From Epiperipatus broadwayi (taxonomy: Eukaryota; Onychophora; Udeonychophora; Euonychophora; Peripatidae), in NCBI GenBank assembly GCA_028023455.1, contig JAQFVV010006238.1, positions 5,464,572-5,528,571 on the forward strand: DNA of 64,000 bases, given 5' to 3'. The position numbers and the translations under genes were made by a program. Shown here piece by piece: positions 44,190-56,388 of the stretch. The stretch's first letter is position 1; each line of letters begins with the position of its first letter. The notes below the pieces were generated by a model that saw nothing but the letters and a program-made list of their open reading frames with translations, ran no database searches and had not been told where the DNA came from.

Positions 44190-44690
44190 ATACAGATTGA
44201 AGCATAATGGATGAAATTAATCATAGAATTAAGCTTGGTTGGAGTGCTTTTGGTAGAAATAACTTAATACTAAAAGGAAATATGTCTATGTGTTTAAAAA
44301 GAAAGGTTTTTAATAAATATGTTTTATCATTTCTTACTTATGGATCTGAGACTTGGACACTTAATAGAAGAGCAATACAAAGACTTCAGACCACTCAAAG
44401 AAGTATGGAGAAATGCATGTCGGGAGTAACAAGAAGAGAAAATGCGATATATGGGTAAGAGAACAATCAGGTGTTATTGACCTCATTGAAAAAATTAAAA
44501 GACTGAAGTGGAGCTGGATCGGACATATTGTTAGAAGAGATGATAATAGATGGAGACCACATGTGAGATGGATGGATGAAATAAGAAAATGTGCAGGGGT
44601 GATGTGGAGAAGCTAAAGATCGGAGAAGATGGGTTGAACTTGGAGAGACCTTCATCCTGCAGTAGATTGATAATGGTTGATAGTGGTGAT
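44190..44690 (+). pseudogene. RTE-like LINE, downstream half after LTR element C
   Basis: Resumes exactly where 39347 stopped: MDEINHRIKLGWSAFGRNN, CLKRKVFNKYVLSFLTYG, SETWTLNRRAIQRLQ, then in shifted frames VREQSGVIDLIEKIKRLKW, SWIGHIVRRDDNRWRPHVRW and MDEIRKCAGVMWR, ending with the family tail (CATCCTGCAGTAGATTGATA). Frameshifts at about 44440 and 44615 break it. Confidence 0.9.
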
Positions 44691-47334
44691 GACATGCATT
44701 ACACTATTTTGTCATGAACCCAAAATCTATTAGAAGTCCATTAACAATAATAGGTAACATAGTGATAAAAGCTTTGTTTGAATAAAGTGCCTGGGTATAT
44801 TTGTAAACTAAAATAGTTCATATATTTCCATCTGAAAAAAGAATTCAACAACAGGTTATTATATTTGTACTAAGTTTATTGATATAGAGTGCTAATTGCA
44901 TCCTAATAGAAATATTTCTTCTTTCTAGATATAGTTAGGAATAATAATTTACTATTTTCATGGCACACAATAGAATAAATGTGTAACCTTGATAGTGTGT
45001 TTGCATATATGTTTAAAGCTTAGAGAAAAAGAAAAAAATTAACACAGATAAAATTTATGATATAATTATTTTATATAAAGTGTGAAATAACTTAAACATT
45101 GATTAAATAAATAGTATATTTTTGATGTATTATTTAAAACTAAATATAAACAAAGGGGTCTCTATTTAATAAATGTTTTATTTATTTATTATTTTGCCAA
45201 AATTTTAAAGCTTTTAAAAACTATTTTTGTTGAAACAAGAGTGTTTTTTTTTTTAAATACATGTAATTATAAAAGTTAATTCTAATACGTTTAAAGGCTT
45301 AAAAGGATTTTTAGTTTTAATTAATGTATATAATTTTTTAAGAAAGAAAACAATCATTGTTTTTTTGATTAAAATATTTTATTTATTAAATAAGAATGAA
45401 AAGATTTACTTAAACCTAAACTGATCAGTTTTTGTACATTTTATAGTATGACTATAATTACTGGATTGTGTTTGACTGGCTGAAAAGTAATTTCTTAAAA
45501 AAGAATAATTGCTACTAATGTCTAAATGCTGGACAATATTGCCCTCCTCTGTTGACTTCATAGCCCAATACTATGTGTAGAAGATATAAGCTGCTGTTCC
45601 TGAGGTTCAAAGATTATGAAATCTGAATTGAGTTTAAGGCTACTAATGATCCTGTCTATTTTTTAAGATAGAACATGTCATAAGATAGAATATACTAAGC
45701 TATTACAGATATATACAAAAGCACAGATTGTTGATATGCTATGGAAAACAATTATTTGAAATATTAATTCTAATACATAAAAAATTATTATAGGTGCAAA
45801 GCATTATTCAAATTATTGCCTGCTGAAAACAAAATATAAAGTGGCATTAAAAAGTAAACTTCAGTTTTAAAATTATATACTTTTTCTTCTGTTAAAATGA
45901 AAACAACTTTTTATAAATGAAGTAAACAATTTTGAAATAAATTATAAGAAACTTCTTAATGAAAACGAAGGTAAACAAGAATTGTCCAATCAGGAGAGGT
46001 CAAGATCTCAATAAAGTACCACATTTTTTTTTCATTTCTTATAATATTAACCCTCTTGGAAGCTGGCCCTTGCATTGTTCTCCCTAGTGATACTTTTTGT
46101 AATCATTCAACATTTGTTTTTGGCAATAAATTATTATTCTATATTAGAATTTAATAAATTGATCTAGATTTGTTAGAAATATACATTGCAAATAAAAACA
46201 TTTTAAAAAAACAATATTTGAATTTTGTATATATTAAAAAATTGTAATAAACAGAGTACATAGTGAGAACAAAAGACAGAAAACATTCAAGTGAGCAGTT
46301 CCAGAAAATCAGAAAAATCTTCATTTCCTAAAATTTATTTTTAAAATGGGAATGAATAGATGTGAAGTCCTAATAAGTCTATAAAATTCTGCTTTAAAAT
46401 ATTAAAATGGCATTATAATTTTTAGAATATCTTATAAGATTCAACCATAGTATTGGAAATGACATTATCAATCAGTTTCACAAGGTGCAATCATTCTGAC
46501 AATCATGATTTTGTTAATTTACATTATGTTGCATTGTTAACTTTTAAATTTAAAAATAGAACATGTACATATAAAATAAAAGTGTAACCATGTATATTTT
46601 TAGTTTTTTAATAATTATTATATGACTATTGTGTAAATATAATTTATGATCCTTTAATAAATGATAAAAAAAGTAAGTTTTTATTATTTCAAAAATTTTC
46701 TTGAAGTAATCTCATAAATAATCTCAAAACCAGGTTACAAGGAATTAATTCCATCAAACATGTGGAAACAAAAATAAATATTTTGACTTAACATATATGT
46801 CAAAATACCGATGTTTTCAGATTTATTAAATTAATAAAACAATATCTGTTATTTTGTGATTTTGCAGTTTAAAAACATTAATAAAATATTACTATAGGTG
46901 GTTAGACAAGCATGATATTAAGCAAACACCTAACAGCACTTTCTCTTGACTGAAGACCTTCAAATCACTTAATGAGAAATTTGACTCTTGATCTCAATTT
47001 TTTTTAAAAACTTAAATGAGTTTTATAATTGAAATGTTTTTCTTTATGCCTATGAATTTTATATTTTAATGATAATGGGAAAAATCTAAAATATAAAGTT
47101 ATAATTAACATGTTTATACAGACAAAAAAATGGAATTATGTGCTAAAATTAACAACTAAAATGTTTTATGTGTGTGTATCCTGAAAGCAAATTAATATTA
47201 AAAATTAAAATACCATTTTTATATTATAATGCATGAAGTGTGCATGCACATTTATGTATTTAAATATATTTCTAAATCCATTCAATCTTTATGTATTATT
47301 AAAAGATAGTAATATGGGGGGCTGTATAGTTAAT
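44691..47334. other. 2.6 kb AT-rich, no supported feature
   Basis: No coding frame with recognisable motifs and no match to other repeats in the window. A weak B-box-like GAGGTTCAAAGATT near 45603 is not enough to call a SINE. Confidence 0.4.
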
Positions 47335-47348
47335 AAAAATGATAATTA

Positions 47349-47819
47349 AACCACTAAACATCACATGATCACTATTTCTTATGTTAGCATATTACTGTTA
47401 TTAAAACAGGAAAAACTCTTCATACAGTAGTGCCACTAGCCTAATAGGATAGTCATGGCTATGGTTGCTAAAGAGCCAAAGACACCAAAATGTGTGGGTA
47501 CTGAACAGGGTTTAGACCCATATGACTATATAAGCTATTGAGCTTAGATTGAAAATATTATTGGGTTTTCAATTTTATTCCCTTAGTTTTGTAGTTAAGT
47601 AGAGATAAAAGGTGGCTGCTGGAGGGTTGCATTAAGATCTAAGTGCAGTGCTCTCAGATCCAAAGCTCTTCACTGATGAAGGCTACAAGCCAGAAACTAC
47701 TCTGGGGATATTGGATGAGTAGGTATTAGATTGGGATTTTATGCACAAGTCTTCTGGTATCCATTGATTGCTCGGTTGGCACTGAGTGGCACTACTGTAT
47801 GGAGAGTTTTGCCTGTTTT
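47349..47819 (-). mobile_element. Complete F1 element with 14-bp target duplication
   Basis: AAAAATGATAATTA flanks the element (47335-47348 and 47820-47833). The element begins AACCACTAAACATCACATGA. It then has inverted terminal segments, AAAACTCTTCATACAGTAGT (left) and ACTACTGTATGGAGAGTTTT (right), with the F1 body between them in minus orientation relative to the 9.5-kb units. No coding. It gives the clearest view of F1 boundaries. Confidence 0.9.
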
Positions 47820-47833
47820 AAAAATGATAATTA

Positions 47834-48084
47834 CTTAAGTATTTTATTTATTTATTGACATATGAAATTAAATAAATACCACTTATAATATATGTATTTC
47901 TGTAAACTATAATTTTAAACAATGTCAAACTTTTATTACTTTGTTTTAGTTTCAATTTATAAAAATAATATTTGACACTTATAAACAGTCTAACCAGAAT
48001 GATCAATTTGACAACAGTAGCAAACTCTATTCTCTATCTATCAATGAAGAAATGATTCTGTAAAAAAAACCATTAACATGCATA
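47834..48084. other. AT-rich spacer
   Basis: Nothing recognised. Confidence 0.4.
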
Positions 48085-48410
48085 TCTCTGCATGATTTAG
48101 TATGGTCATAATGTCAGTCTCTGCAGCCTAAAGTCCTTGGATTGATTCCAGTACTGGCATTTCTGGTACTTAAACTTATGAACTTTCAAGAAATAAAGCT
48201 ATTCAATTACTATACGAAAATCAAGTCATATATCATATGATGTAACTTTTGAACTTGTATTACAGAAGTAATATAATGAGCATGCTAATAGCTCTAAACA
48301 AGCTTTTCCAATAAAAGCTGGAAGAGAAAGCATTTAAAATTTCTATCTAGAATTATCCCTATACCCAAACTGGTTTCAAGCTGATGGCTCTCCTCAGTGA
48401 GGCAGACAGA
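48085..48410 (+). repeat. SINE-like repeat: tRNA-like head plus F1-like body
   Basis: TTTAGTATGGTCATAATGTC (A-box like, about 48096) and TTGGATTGATTCCAG (B-box like, 48137-48151). The end (about 48290-48405: AAACTGGTTTCAAGCTGATG, CTCCTCAGTGAGG) resembles part of the F1 body. It may link F1 to a tRNA-derived promoter, but the match is loose. Confidence 0.35.
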
Positions 48411-48439
48411 TAGATAAATGGATAGATAGGAAAAATCAA

Positions 48440-49640
48440 AAGTAATGAAGATTAATACTGGGAAAAGAGAAAACAAATAATTTGTATTGGGGGATATAAA
48501 GTTAAGAGTGGTGGATAGGTATAATTATTTGGGAATCGTCTTAAGTAATCAGAGAAATTGTTTGGATGAATGGGAGAAAAAAATTGATAAATGAAGCAAA
48601 GAAAAGAAAAGGGATTGATAAAGAAATTAACAGTGTTTTTATAAAATAAGTATGATGTAGCTAGAATTGTATGGAAAGGGAGTATCAGTACCAAGGTTAA
48701 CATATGGTAACAATGCATTATGTGTTAATAAAGGGGTATTAAATAACTTAGAAAAATTACAAAGAGAAATAGGAAGACATGCATTAGATGCAGATGTGTG
48801 GACAGCAAAGGAGGCAATTCAAGGAGAAATGGGATAGTTATATATTTATATGAGAGATGCAAAAAAGCAAAATTAAAATGTTAGGTAAATTTTCATTTAT
48901 GGGTAATAAGAGAATAGCCAAAATAGTATTCAATTGGGTTATGAGTAAAGGGCAAGCAACAGAATGGATGAGAAAAGTAATACAATGTGCAAAAGATTTG
49001 GATAAAGAATTTATATCAGTATACTTATACAGAAGGTTGGATGATTGTGTTAAGAGAATTGTTGAGTTTTTTATAGTGGTAAGGAATGGAATAGAATAAT
49101 AGATACATTAATAAAGAATAAGAAGTTGGAGAGATAGAAAACTAGTATGGAGAGTAAAAAGATTTAAATATTGGGTGTGAGCTAATTTATAATAAATAGT
49201 AAGGAAAGTAGTTTATTGTTTAAGGCTCCAATGGGATATTTAGCAACAAGGGAATATACACATAAATGAAAAAATGTGGGGTTTTAGTCTGCAAGTTGTG
49301 TAAGGAAGGCATAGAAAATATTAAGCATCTGTTAATTGAATGTAAATGCCTGAAAGCAGACACGTACAAATAATGAAGTTGTGGAAGAATAAATATAAAC
49401 AAAGTGATTACAAAAAAAGTGGGTTATTGGTTTTTATGCTGGGTTTGGGAAAAAATAAAAGGGATTTTGATATAAAGGCTATGGAGTTGACAAAGATTAT
49501 TATGTTGTGGAACTGGGATGGGACAAGATAGAGAAGCATATGGGAAAACTTAGGGTGGGGAACAGAAAGGAAAGGTAAAGTGACTAATAGGTTTCTCTAG
49601 GCACGAGTCACAGTGCATCACATCACATCAAAATTTAAAA
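48440..49640 (+). pseudogene. LINE relic with (CATCA)n tail, plus strand
   Basis: Broken-frame segments: YNYLGIVLSN (about 48516), VPRLTYGNNALCVNKGVLNN and LEKLQREIGRHALDADVWTA (about 48690-48800), KEAIQGEMG, LWKNKYKQSDYKKSG, and a Cys/His motif, CKLCKEGIENIKHLLIECKC (about 49291-49350). Order and spacing fit the region after the reverse transcriptase palm and the C-terminal zinc-like motif of a LINE. It ends in CATCACATCACATCA at 49616-49630. The clade is not assigned. Confidence 0.65.
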
Positions 49641-50221
49641 GTTTGAATTTAGTAGTTAAGATTTGGAGATATAAATAAAAGATAGGTATAAAAATGTGAT
49701 AAAAAATAATATATTGGTTATAGAAAATTATAAGTATTGAATGTTAATACAATGAATAATAATAATAATATAAAATATAAAAGATATAATGTTAGAGTTA
49801 AATATTTAAAAGATTAATAAGAGTAAAATAAATGAAATAAAAATAATATACATATATGATTATGGGAAGTATTAATTGATAAATATAGAATATATAAAAA
49901 AGAGTAAAATTATAATATATAAAAGGCAATAATTAAATAATGATTATAAGATATATATATAAAATGTAAAATTATTTATAATGTATGAGATATTGACCAT
50001 ATACCGAATACTGACTTCAATAAAATGTTTTATCATGATCTGCAACTTTAATTATTTTCATTATTATTATATAAAATAATTAAATAGTTTTATGAAATAA
50101 ATTTTAAGCATTGCAATACTTCAGTTAATCCAAAAATTGTCTATGCTAAGGTTAAATCACATCCATAGATAAGAATTTAACCTTATACCATGTTTAAATT
50201 CATGCACACAAGTAGAATAGT
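49641..50221. other. AT-rich spacer between convergent LINE ends
   Basis: Almost entirely A/T; no coding. Confidence 0.5.
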
Positions 50222-50568
50222 AATGTGATGTGATGTGATGTATTTGGCTTCTCCTTAAACGAAGTCAAGAATATCTCAGCAACTATGCCCAGATAAACCT
50301 GTTAGCCACTTTATTTTCCATTCCCCACTCTAAGTCTTCCCATATTCTGCCCCATCCCATTTCCACAATATAATCTTTGTCAACTCTATGGCCTTTAAAT
50401 CTAAATCCCCCTTATCTTTTCACAAACCCAGCATAAAAACTACTAACTCACTTTCTGTATTGTCACTTTGTTCATACCTATTCTCCCATAACTTCATTAT
50501 CTGTACCCTTTCTGCTTTCAAGCATTTACATTCAATCAACAGATGCCTAATATTTTCTATACCTTCAA
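50222..50568 (-). pseudogene. LINE 3' end, minus strand (same family as 48.4 kb)
   Basis: The minus strand begins (3' end first) with the inverse of (CATCA)n at 50223-50240 and carries the same C-terminal region: the HLLIECKCLKA and AMELTKI parts are recognisable. It faces the plus copy, so their 3' ends converge about 600 bp apart. It is truncated at 50568, where an F1 copy starts. Confidence 0.8.
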
Positions 50569-50812
50569 GCAAAACTCCATATAGTAGTGCCACCTGTGCT
50601 AAACAGAGTAATCAATGGATGCCAGAAGGCTTGTGCATAAAATCCCTATCTAATGCCTACTCATCCAATATCCCCAGACTAGTTTCTGGCTTGTGGCCTT
50701 CGTCAGTAAGGAGCTTTGGATCTGAGAGCACTGCATCTAGATCTTAGGATCTTTGTGCTAGTATTGGAGATGTGATCATGTGAAGTAGAATAATACTGGT
50801 AGTTTAATTATA
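50569..50812 (+). mobile_element. F1 copy (short form)
   Basis: CAAAACTCCATATAGTAGTG, GATGCCAGAAGGCTTGTGC, CAGACTAGTTTCTGGC, then GATCTTAGGATC joined directly to the far end (GTGATCATGTGA, TAGTTTAATT). The middle of the F1 unit is missing. No target duplication found. Confidence 0.8.
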
Positions 50813-51835
50813 TATTTGCCAGTCTTGATTATTTTAGTGTGCTTGCGCCTTCATTCCCTTGCCAATATATATAATTTATTTTCTAAATCACAATAATGCA
50901 AGGTAGTATTAGAATCTTCATTAGACCCGCCAATTTTCCGCTTTTTGCATAAACACGTGCGCCACTACGCTCAGTAGCACCCCGTACTTTAATGCGAAAT
51001 AAAACTATTCGTTTAAAATATTCACATAATCAAAAATCTCCGCATATATATCTGTAATTTAAAAGTAGTTGAAATAAAAATTACGGCATACAATACCTGA
51101 TTAATAAATTACTTTCTAGTCATTAAATATTAATTGATGCAAATAATTAATTTATAGCCAAAGATACACATAACACTATTACAGCTAGTAAATAATTGAA
51201 TATCTTTCAACTTGGATAATACCTTTTTTTATCACTCCAAATAAATATCAAACATTTTACGTCTTTATCTCTCACCTGAAACAATTTTGCTCAATATTCT
51301 CCACACTTACTAATGCAATTGAATACGATATTTATTTTGTCATAATTAATTCACATTTTCCTCTTAAACTCTTAATATTTTAAATTCGATTTTTTTTTTA
51401 ACTCTTAATAGTTCCAATTACACGTATTTGTTTTAACGTTCATTTGAAATTACTTGTTTTCTCTCACTTTGGAAATCTTAACAGACGTCCATTCACAATA
51501 AATGTAATATATATATATTTAACGATTACATTTCAATTACTGTCGCAATGACACTCACTAAATTATTCTTTTTTTAAAAAAATTAATCAAAACAATTTTA
51601 TTTTAAAATCAGTTATTACAATTTAATTTGCAAGTGACAAAAATTACATTTGTGTTTTTCAGACATCTTTATTCATAAGTTTCAAAAATGTGTGGGTGAT
51701 TGAACGTTTTAAATATATCTAAACAATTGAGATGATTATTAATACGACATGCAATTCTAATTTTTTTTTAAAGATCCACACACATTCATAATAATAAACT
51801 TATAATACACATATGATTATTTTATACGAATATCA
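50813..51835. other. AT-rich stretch, nothing recognised
   Basis: Contains a small GC-richer patch (about 50935-50995) without recognisable function. Confidence 0.4.
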
Positions 51836-51839
51836 AATA

Positions 51840-52131
51840 TGTTATTGAAAGGCAACCAATCAAGTGAAAGAGATATTATAGACTCGAAAATAAATGTCAC
51901 TGCCAAGCAAAAACCAGGCAGATTGCGGAACAAACTAAGTAGGCAAAATAGAGCGATGTCTACTGAATTCAGTGAAGTTGGTATGCCCCAGACTTTAGAT
52001 TATATTAAAAAAAAATAAGAAAAGCAAATATGAGTTCAACGGATACGAGTTTGAATGCACTTCAGATGAAGATCTTAATCCCAATAAAAAAAGTAAATGT
52101 GTGAGAACTATCGCAGGAAGGAGGGAGTAGA
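51840..52131 (+). pseudogene. Possible LINE ORF1 tail
   Basis: Two adjoining frames read DIIDSKINVTAKQKPGRLRN, RAMSTEFSEVGMPQTLDYIK and, after a one-base shift in an A run near 52010, KSKYEFNGYEFECTSDEDLN, ending at a stop just before the endonuclease frame. Charged and basic composition and its position directly upstream of an APE endonuclease fit the end of a LINE ORF1. No domain is recognised. Confidence 0.35.
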
Positions 52132-52134
52132 GTC

Positions 52135-52914
52135 GTGAGATTTAAAAATATCTTTCTCATAATTTGTGTAAATTGTTTAGGCTACATTGAAGTACAATCT
52201 AGTTACTACAACAGGTGTATTTTGTTTTTGAGTGATACCGTAATGAGAATAAAAATAGGGTCGTTAAATATCGGACGATTAAACTCACCAGAGAAAAGCC
52301 ATCAATTAGTAAAATGGCCTGAAGTTGTACAGCCTCATTTGCTAGGGCTACTTAAAACAAAAATGTATAATAAATCTCAGATCAATCCATCTAACTATCT
52401 TGATAATCAAGGATACTCAGCATTCTCTCAAGAATCATTCTCACCCTCAGCAGGCAAAAGAGCAGTAGTAATAAAAATCTGCCCCTTCTTTTCATTTAAA
52501 ATAATAAATATAGATACATACATATTAATTATAACCTTATATCATAAAACAGTTACATTGAATGTTGCATTTTGCTATATACCTCCAAATCGTAAAGCAA
52601 TTAATAAAGTTATTCAAACTATAAACTCCAAAATAGCATCCTCATTACATCCGCTAATCTTACTTGGTGGTTTCAACATGTCATATAATGGGTTTATCAC
52701 AAAACGGCTGCACTTACTAGCTATACTTCTCATGAGTGGAGAAGACTACCTCCCACAGAATTCAGTTACATTTAATGGTGGCAGGTTTTCATCAATAATT
52801 GACCTAGTTTTTTATTCACCAGTGTTGCATCACATGATCAGTCTAACAATAAAAAACTCATCTTTATCTGATCATTCTGCAATTATTGTTTCACTGAAAA
52901 ATGATTTTATATAA
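52135..52914 (+). pseudogene. L1-like LINE ORF2: APE-type endonuclease
   Basis: The 259-codon frame begins within upstream sequence; the domain starts near residue 36: MRIKIGSLNIGRL (usual form LNIxGL/N), then HLLGLLKTKM (usual ExH/E position changed), VAFCYIPPN (about residue 147), ILLGGFNM (usual GDFN, with Asp replaced by Gly), FSSIIDLVFYS (IDyif motif) and SLSDHSAIIV (catalytic SDH, intact). This is an apurinic-endonuclease-like domain that nicks target DNA in LINE retrotransposition. The loss of Asp in GDFN and Glu near the start predicts an inactive enzyme. The rest of ORF2 follows downstream. Confidence 0.85.
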
Positions 52915-54530
52915 AAATCAATAACAACTATTGGAAACACAATTGGAGTATTCATTCCATGTTTAACCCTAGAATATTTATTCTCAGAAATATATATTTC
53001 TCTTTTCAAACTTTGAGATATTGAAATGGATCCAGTGCAAACATGGATTGCCTTTGTCAACATTATTTCATATACTATTGAAGTCATAACAAAGACCACC
53101 CCAGCCTCCTCAAGACTTCTAGATTTTATAGATGAAATGCACAAGATGATCACAAATAGTAAGACAAATAAACAAGGCTGTTCAAATGTGATTGCCCTGG
53201 AGAAACTTTATCAATCAGTTTCTGAAGAACAGAAAATATCTAGCAATAAAAAAAATCTTTTTGAGACAGACACATACATGGTCCAGACACTATATTCGCT
53301 GGGCACTGAGACAACAGCCAACAACTCACATACCAACAGCAATTAAGATACAAGAAGAAATAATCTCTGGTTACAACATATTGCTACCTCTTCACACACA
53401 TTTTAAATCCAAACTTCAAGAGAAGAAAAAGTTCAATCCTGCATCATTTTTTCTTAGTGACCCAGAAGAAGAAACAGTATTTACTCCCAAGGATTTTATT
53501 AAAAAATTAGCATCAATACCAAACTCCTGTCACCCAGGAATGTGTGGAATACCTCGCTTTATATTCAAGCATTTAGAAAAATTTACTGCACAGTACCCAT
53601 ATAATCTGGCTAACTTGATAGCAAAAAAAGTCTATCATATACATGGATTATATGCTATTTTACTAATATCATTTACCAAAACACATGGAAAAATAACCAT
53701 ATTAAACAATCAAAGGTCATATCAATAAGCCCACTGGGTATCAAACTGTTGGAGTCAATCATTAAAGACAAAATAGAACCCTATCTTATATTATTTAATA
53801 TGCAGTTTGGCTCAGATACAATGCAAACAGCCTTTATATTTAAAACAGTTATTGATTCTGTCAGATTGAACTCCTTGTTGAAGCATTAGCAGACACAGCA
53901 ATACCGAGATTCTTAATATATTTAATCACCAATCTTTTATTAAGTCAAGAAATAGATATTACACTTAATGGGAAAAAATGACTCTCTTTTGTACTCTACT
54001 ATTCAAACCCACAAGGTTCTTTACTAAATACTTTTTTTTACTATTTATATCAATTCCCTACTGAATATGGTAGAAAAAAAATTGTTGGGTATATCCATAC
54101 CCAGTCTGAAAGTAAACATCTGTATTGCCTACATGTATGATGTTTTGATTTTTTTTACCTCTAAAAAACAGATCCCAACTCTATTAAAATTTTTTTATTC
54201 ATACGCTAACAAATATAAGCTGGAGTTTAACATGGGTAAATCTTGTGCTTGGTCAATATATACAGGACAATTTCACACACAACATTTTAAAGGAAAAGCT
54301 AGCTCTTTTTGGGGATTCCCCTTCTATTTGAGCAACCTAAAAATGTGTCGACAGTTACAAGACAAAATTAGAAATAAAAATTGAAAATATAATTGATTCA
54401 CTTTCAAAATCTTACCTATCATTGTACTCAAAAGTATCCCTGTTTAATCTATTAATTATGATTCAAATCACATACTATTCTGCAATAATACTATATACTA
54501 AATCTTCTACTAATAAAATAAATTCACTAT
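52915..54530 (+). pseudogene. L1-like LINE ORF2: reverse transcriptase, upstream part
   Basis: Broken-frame segments in order: FTPKDFIKKLASIPNSCHPG (about 53480; start of the reverse transcriptase), ISPLGIKLLESIIKDKIEPY (about 53726), MQFGSDTMQTAFIFKTVID, NPQGSLLNTFFTIYINSLL (B' motif, about 54006), CIAYMYDVLIFF (catalytic YxDD changed to YMYD, about 54123), KYKLEFNMGKSCAWS (54210) and SKVSLFNLLIMIQITYYSAI (about 54430). Several stops and shifts. The gene is interrupted at 54530 by LTR element B and resumes at 59081. Confidence 0.85.
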
Positions 54531-56170
54531 TGAGCTGATATTTTAAGTCAGCTCATATATATATAAGCTCACATATTTATAATTTTGTCATAGATATTTT
54601 CCGAAGTTAAATAGTTGTAAAATAAAAATTAACAAATGATTTTAATTTAATGGGAAGGGTAAAATCTTAAACTTTTATTTTTGCTATAGATTTGAGCAAA
54701 AATTTTTTTAAAAAAAGAAAAAAGATAAAATATAATTTATTGTCAAAAATGTTAAAAGTGTTTAATTAAAAGGGAGAAAACTCGAGAGATAAAAGGGTGG
54801 GGGAAAGAAAACAAAATTAGATTGTTGGTAGTAATTAGACTCTATTGTTGAAACTTTCACAAACTAAAGGTATTTGGTTAATAATTGCTGTTACGCTAAT
54901 TAAAAAGAAAAAAAAAGATAAAGGAAAGAGAGATAAAATCGCTTTTAGAGTAAGTCAGTTGACTTGAGAGACCAGCAAGGACAATAAAGAAAAAAAAAAA
55001 AGAGAGAAGCTGTGCTCCGAAAAAAAAATTATTATAGAAATTTAATTTGCGGACTCTTTTCAAATGCATAGCGGCTAAAGCTATCAAAACCTTCCCCTTT
55101 GGGGAATTGGCTGCCACTCCATCTGAATGAAGCTACCAAAAGAGTCTAGGAATGGAAAGAAATGTATATTGCTAGCCGGATAACCAAAGGAACACCCATG
55201 GACACACCAGAATTCTCATATACAAGGACAAAGGCACGACAAATGGAATGTGAATCTATGAAAGTCAGGCCACTTTGCTCTGATTGATCAGGGTAATTAT
55301 AAACTTTTCAATTAATGGGAACTTTAGTTAAAGTGTAATAGAACTTTATTTTTGATTTATCTTTCGTTTGTTATATTTGTTATGAATGTTTCAACAATAG
55401 AGATGGGGAAATAAATTTATTTGATATTGTAAACTATTGATGTTGATTCTCGTTAAATATTTTTATGCAATATTGGTATGACTGTATATTAAATTACTTA
55501 ATATCTGTTTGATCTAGAGGGTAACAACAAGGTGGGGTATAAAAGTGCCCTGCCAAGCAACAGAGAACCTTAGGGCGTTACTTGCTTGTTAGCAGAAAAT
55601 AAGGGAAGTGTTGAAAGTATAAGAAAATGAAAGACACTTATACGTTCATTTTAAGTTTTTGCAAGTTATTTATTTACCAAATAAAGTGGGGTTTAAAAAT
55701 AAACTTCAGGAAAGATTATATACTTTAAGTCGCCTTTGTATACATGCCTGCTAGAATCTGCAGTGTTAGTGTCAGCGCGAGTAAATCCATGGTAGATATT
55801 TGGGAAGAATACTTAGAAAGTTAACAGTTTGAAAATCAGAAATTGTAAGTCAGTTCTCTCTGGATCGGGCAGAAATATAATGTTATTAATAATAATAATA
55901 ATAAAGGAAAGTATTTTTTTTTGTACCCAACGTATATTTGAATTCTTTAATTATTTATAATAATTAGTTAGTGTCCTTAAGTGAAAACCCCTGTCAGATT
56001 ATAAACAAAATTTGTAATCGGTGAATCGCCGTTCAAAAATAAATAAGACCAGGTTTACGTAAAGCTTCGTGGCCAGGTTCCAAGAGAGAAATCCTTGGTG
56101 GCGCCCTCGGCGGCGATTCTAATAATTAAGATTCAGTTATTAGGGGAAGGAAAAGAGTTGTAGTGTCACA
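54531..56170 (+). repeat. 5' LTR of element B
   Basis: Contains a TATA box (GGTATAAAAGTG near 55535) followed by GCCAAGCAACAGAGAA, and the stem-loop/TGGCGCCC module near its 3' end. Confidence 0.9.
56073..56106 (+). promoter_or_regulatory. Stem-loop plus TGGCGCCC module in LTR B
   Basis: CCAGGTTC (56073-56080), CCAAG (56080-56084) pairing with CTTGG (56094-56098), then TGGCGCCC at 56099. It lies about 65 bp inside the LTR rather than after it. The downstream LTR has TGGCACCC at the same place. Confidence 0.55.
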
Positions 56171-56388
56171 GAGGAGGTAAGAGGAGGAAAGTTAGAAAAT
56201 GGTGCTTCCAATGTGTCGGGCTCGTTAACAAGAGAAACGTCCAGAGATCGGAGTTTTAAAAAAAAAAAAAAGAAGAAAAAAAAAATTTAGTAAGGGTGGT
56301 GGATTTCAGATGGTGGGGGTATGTCAGTATTCTCGTAGGGAGGGTTATGAGTTCGAATATAAAATTAAAGAAAACAAAAGAATAAAAT

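Noticed and set aside
45595-45620. B-box-like GAGGTTCAAAGATT
   Set aside because: No convincing A box at the right distance, no tail or target duplication.
49640-50220. Possible replication origin or matrix attachment in the extreme A/T segment
   Set aside because: Only base composition supports it; the whole window is AT-rich.
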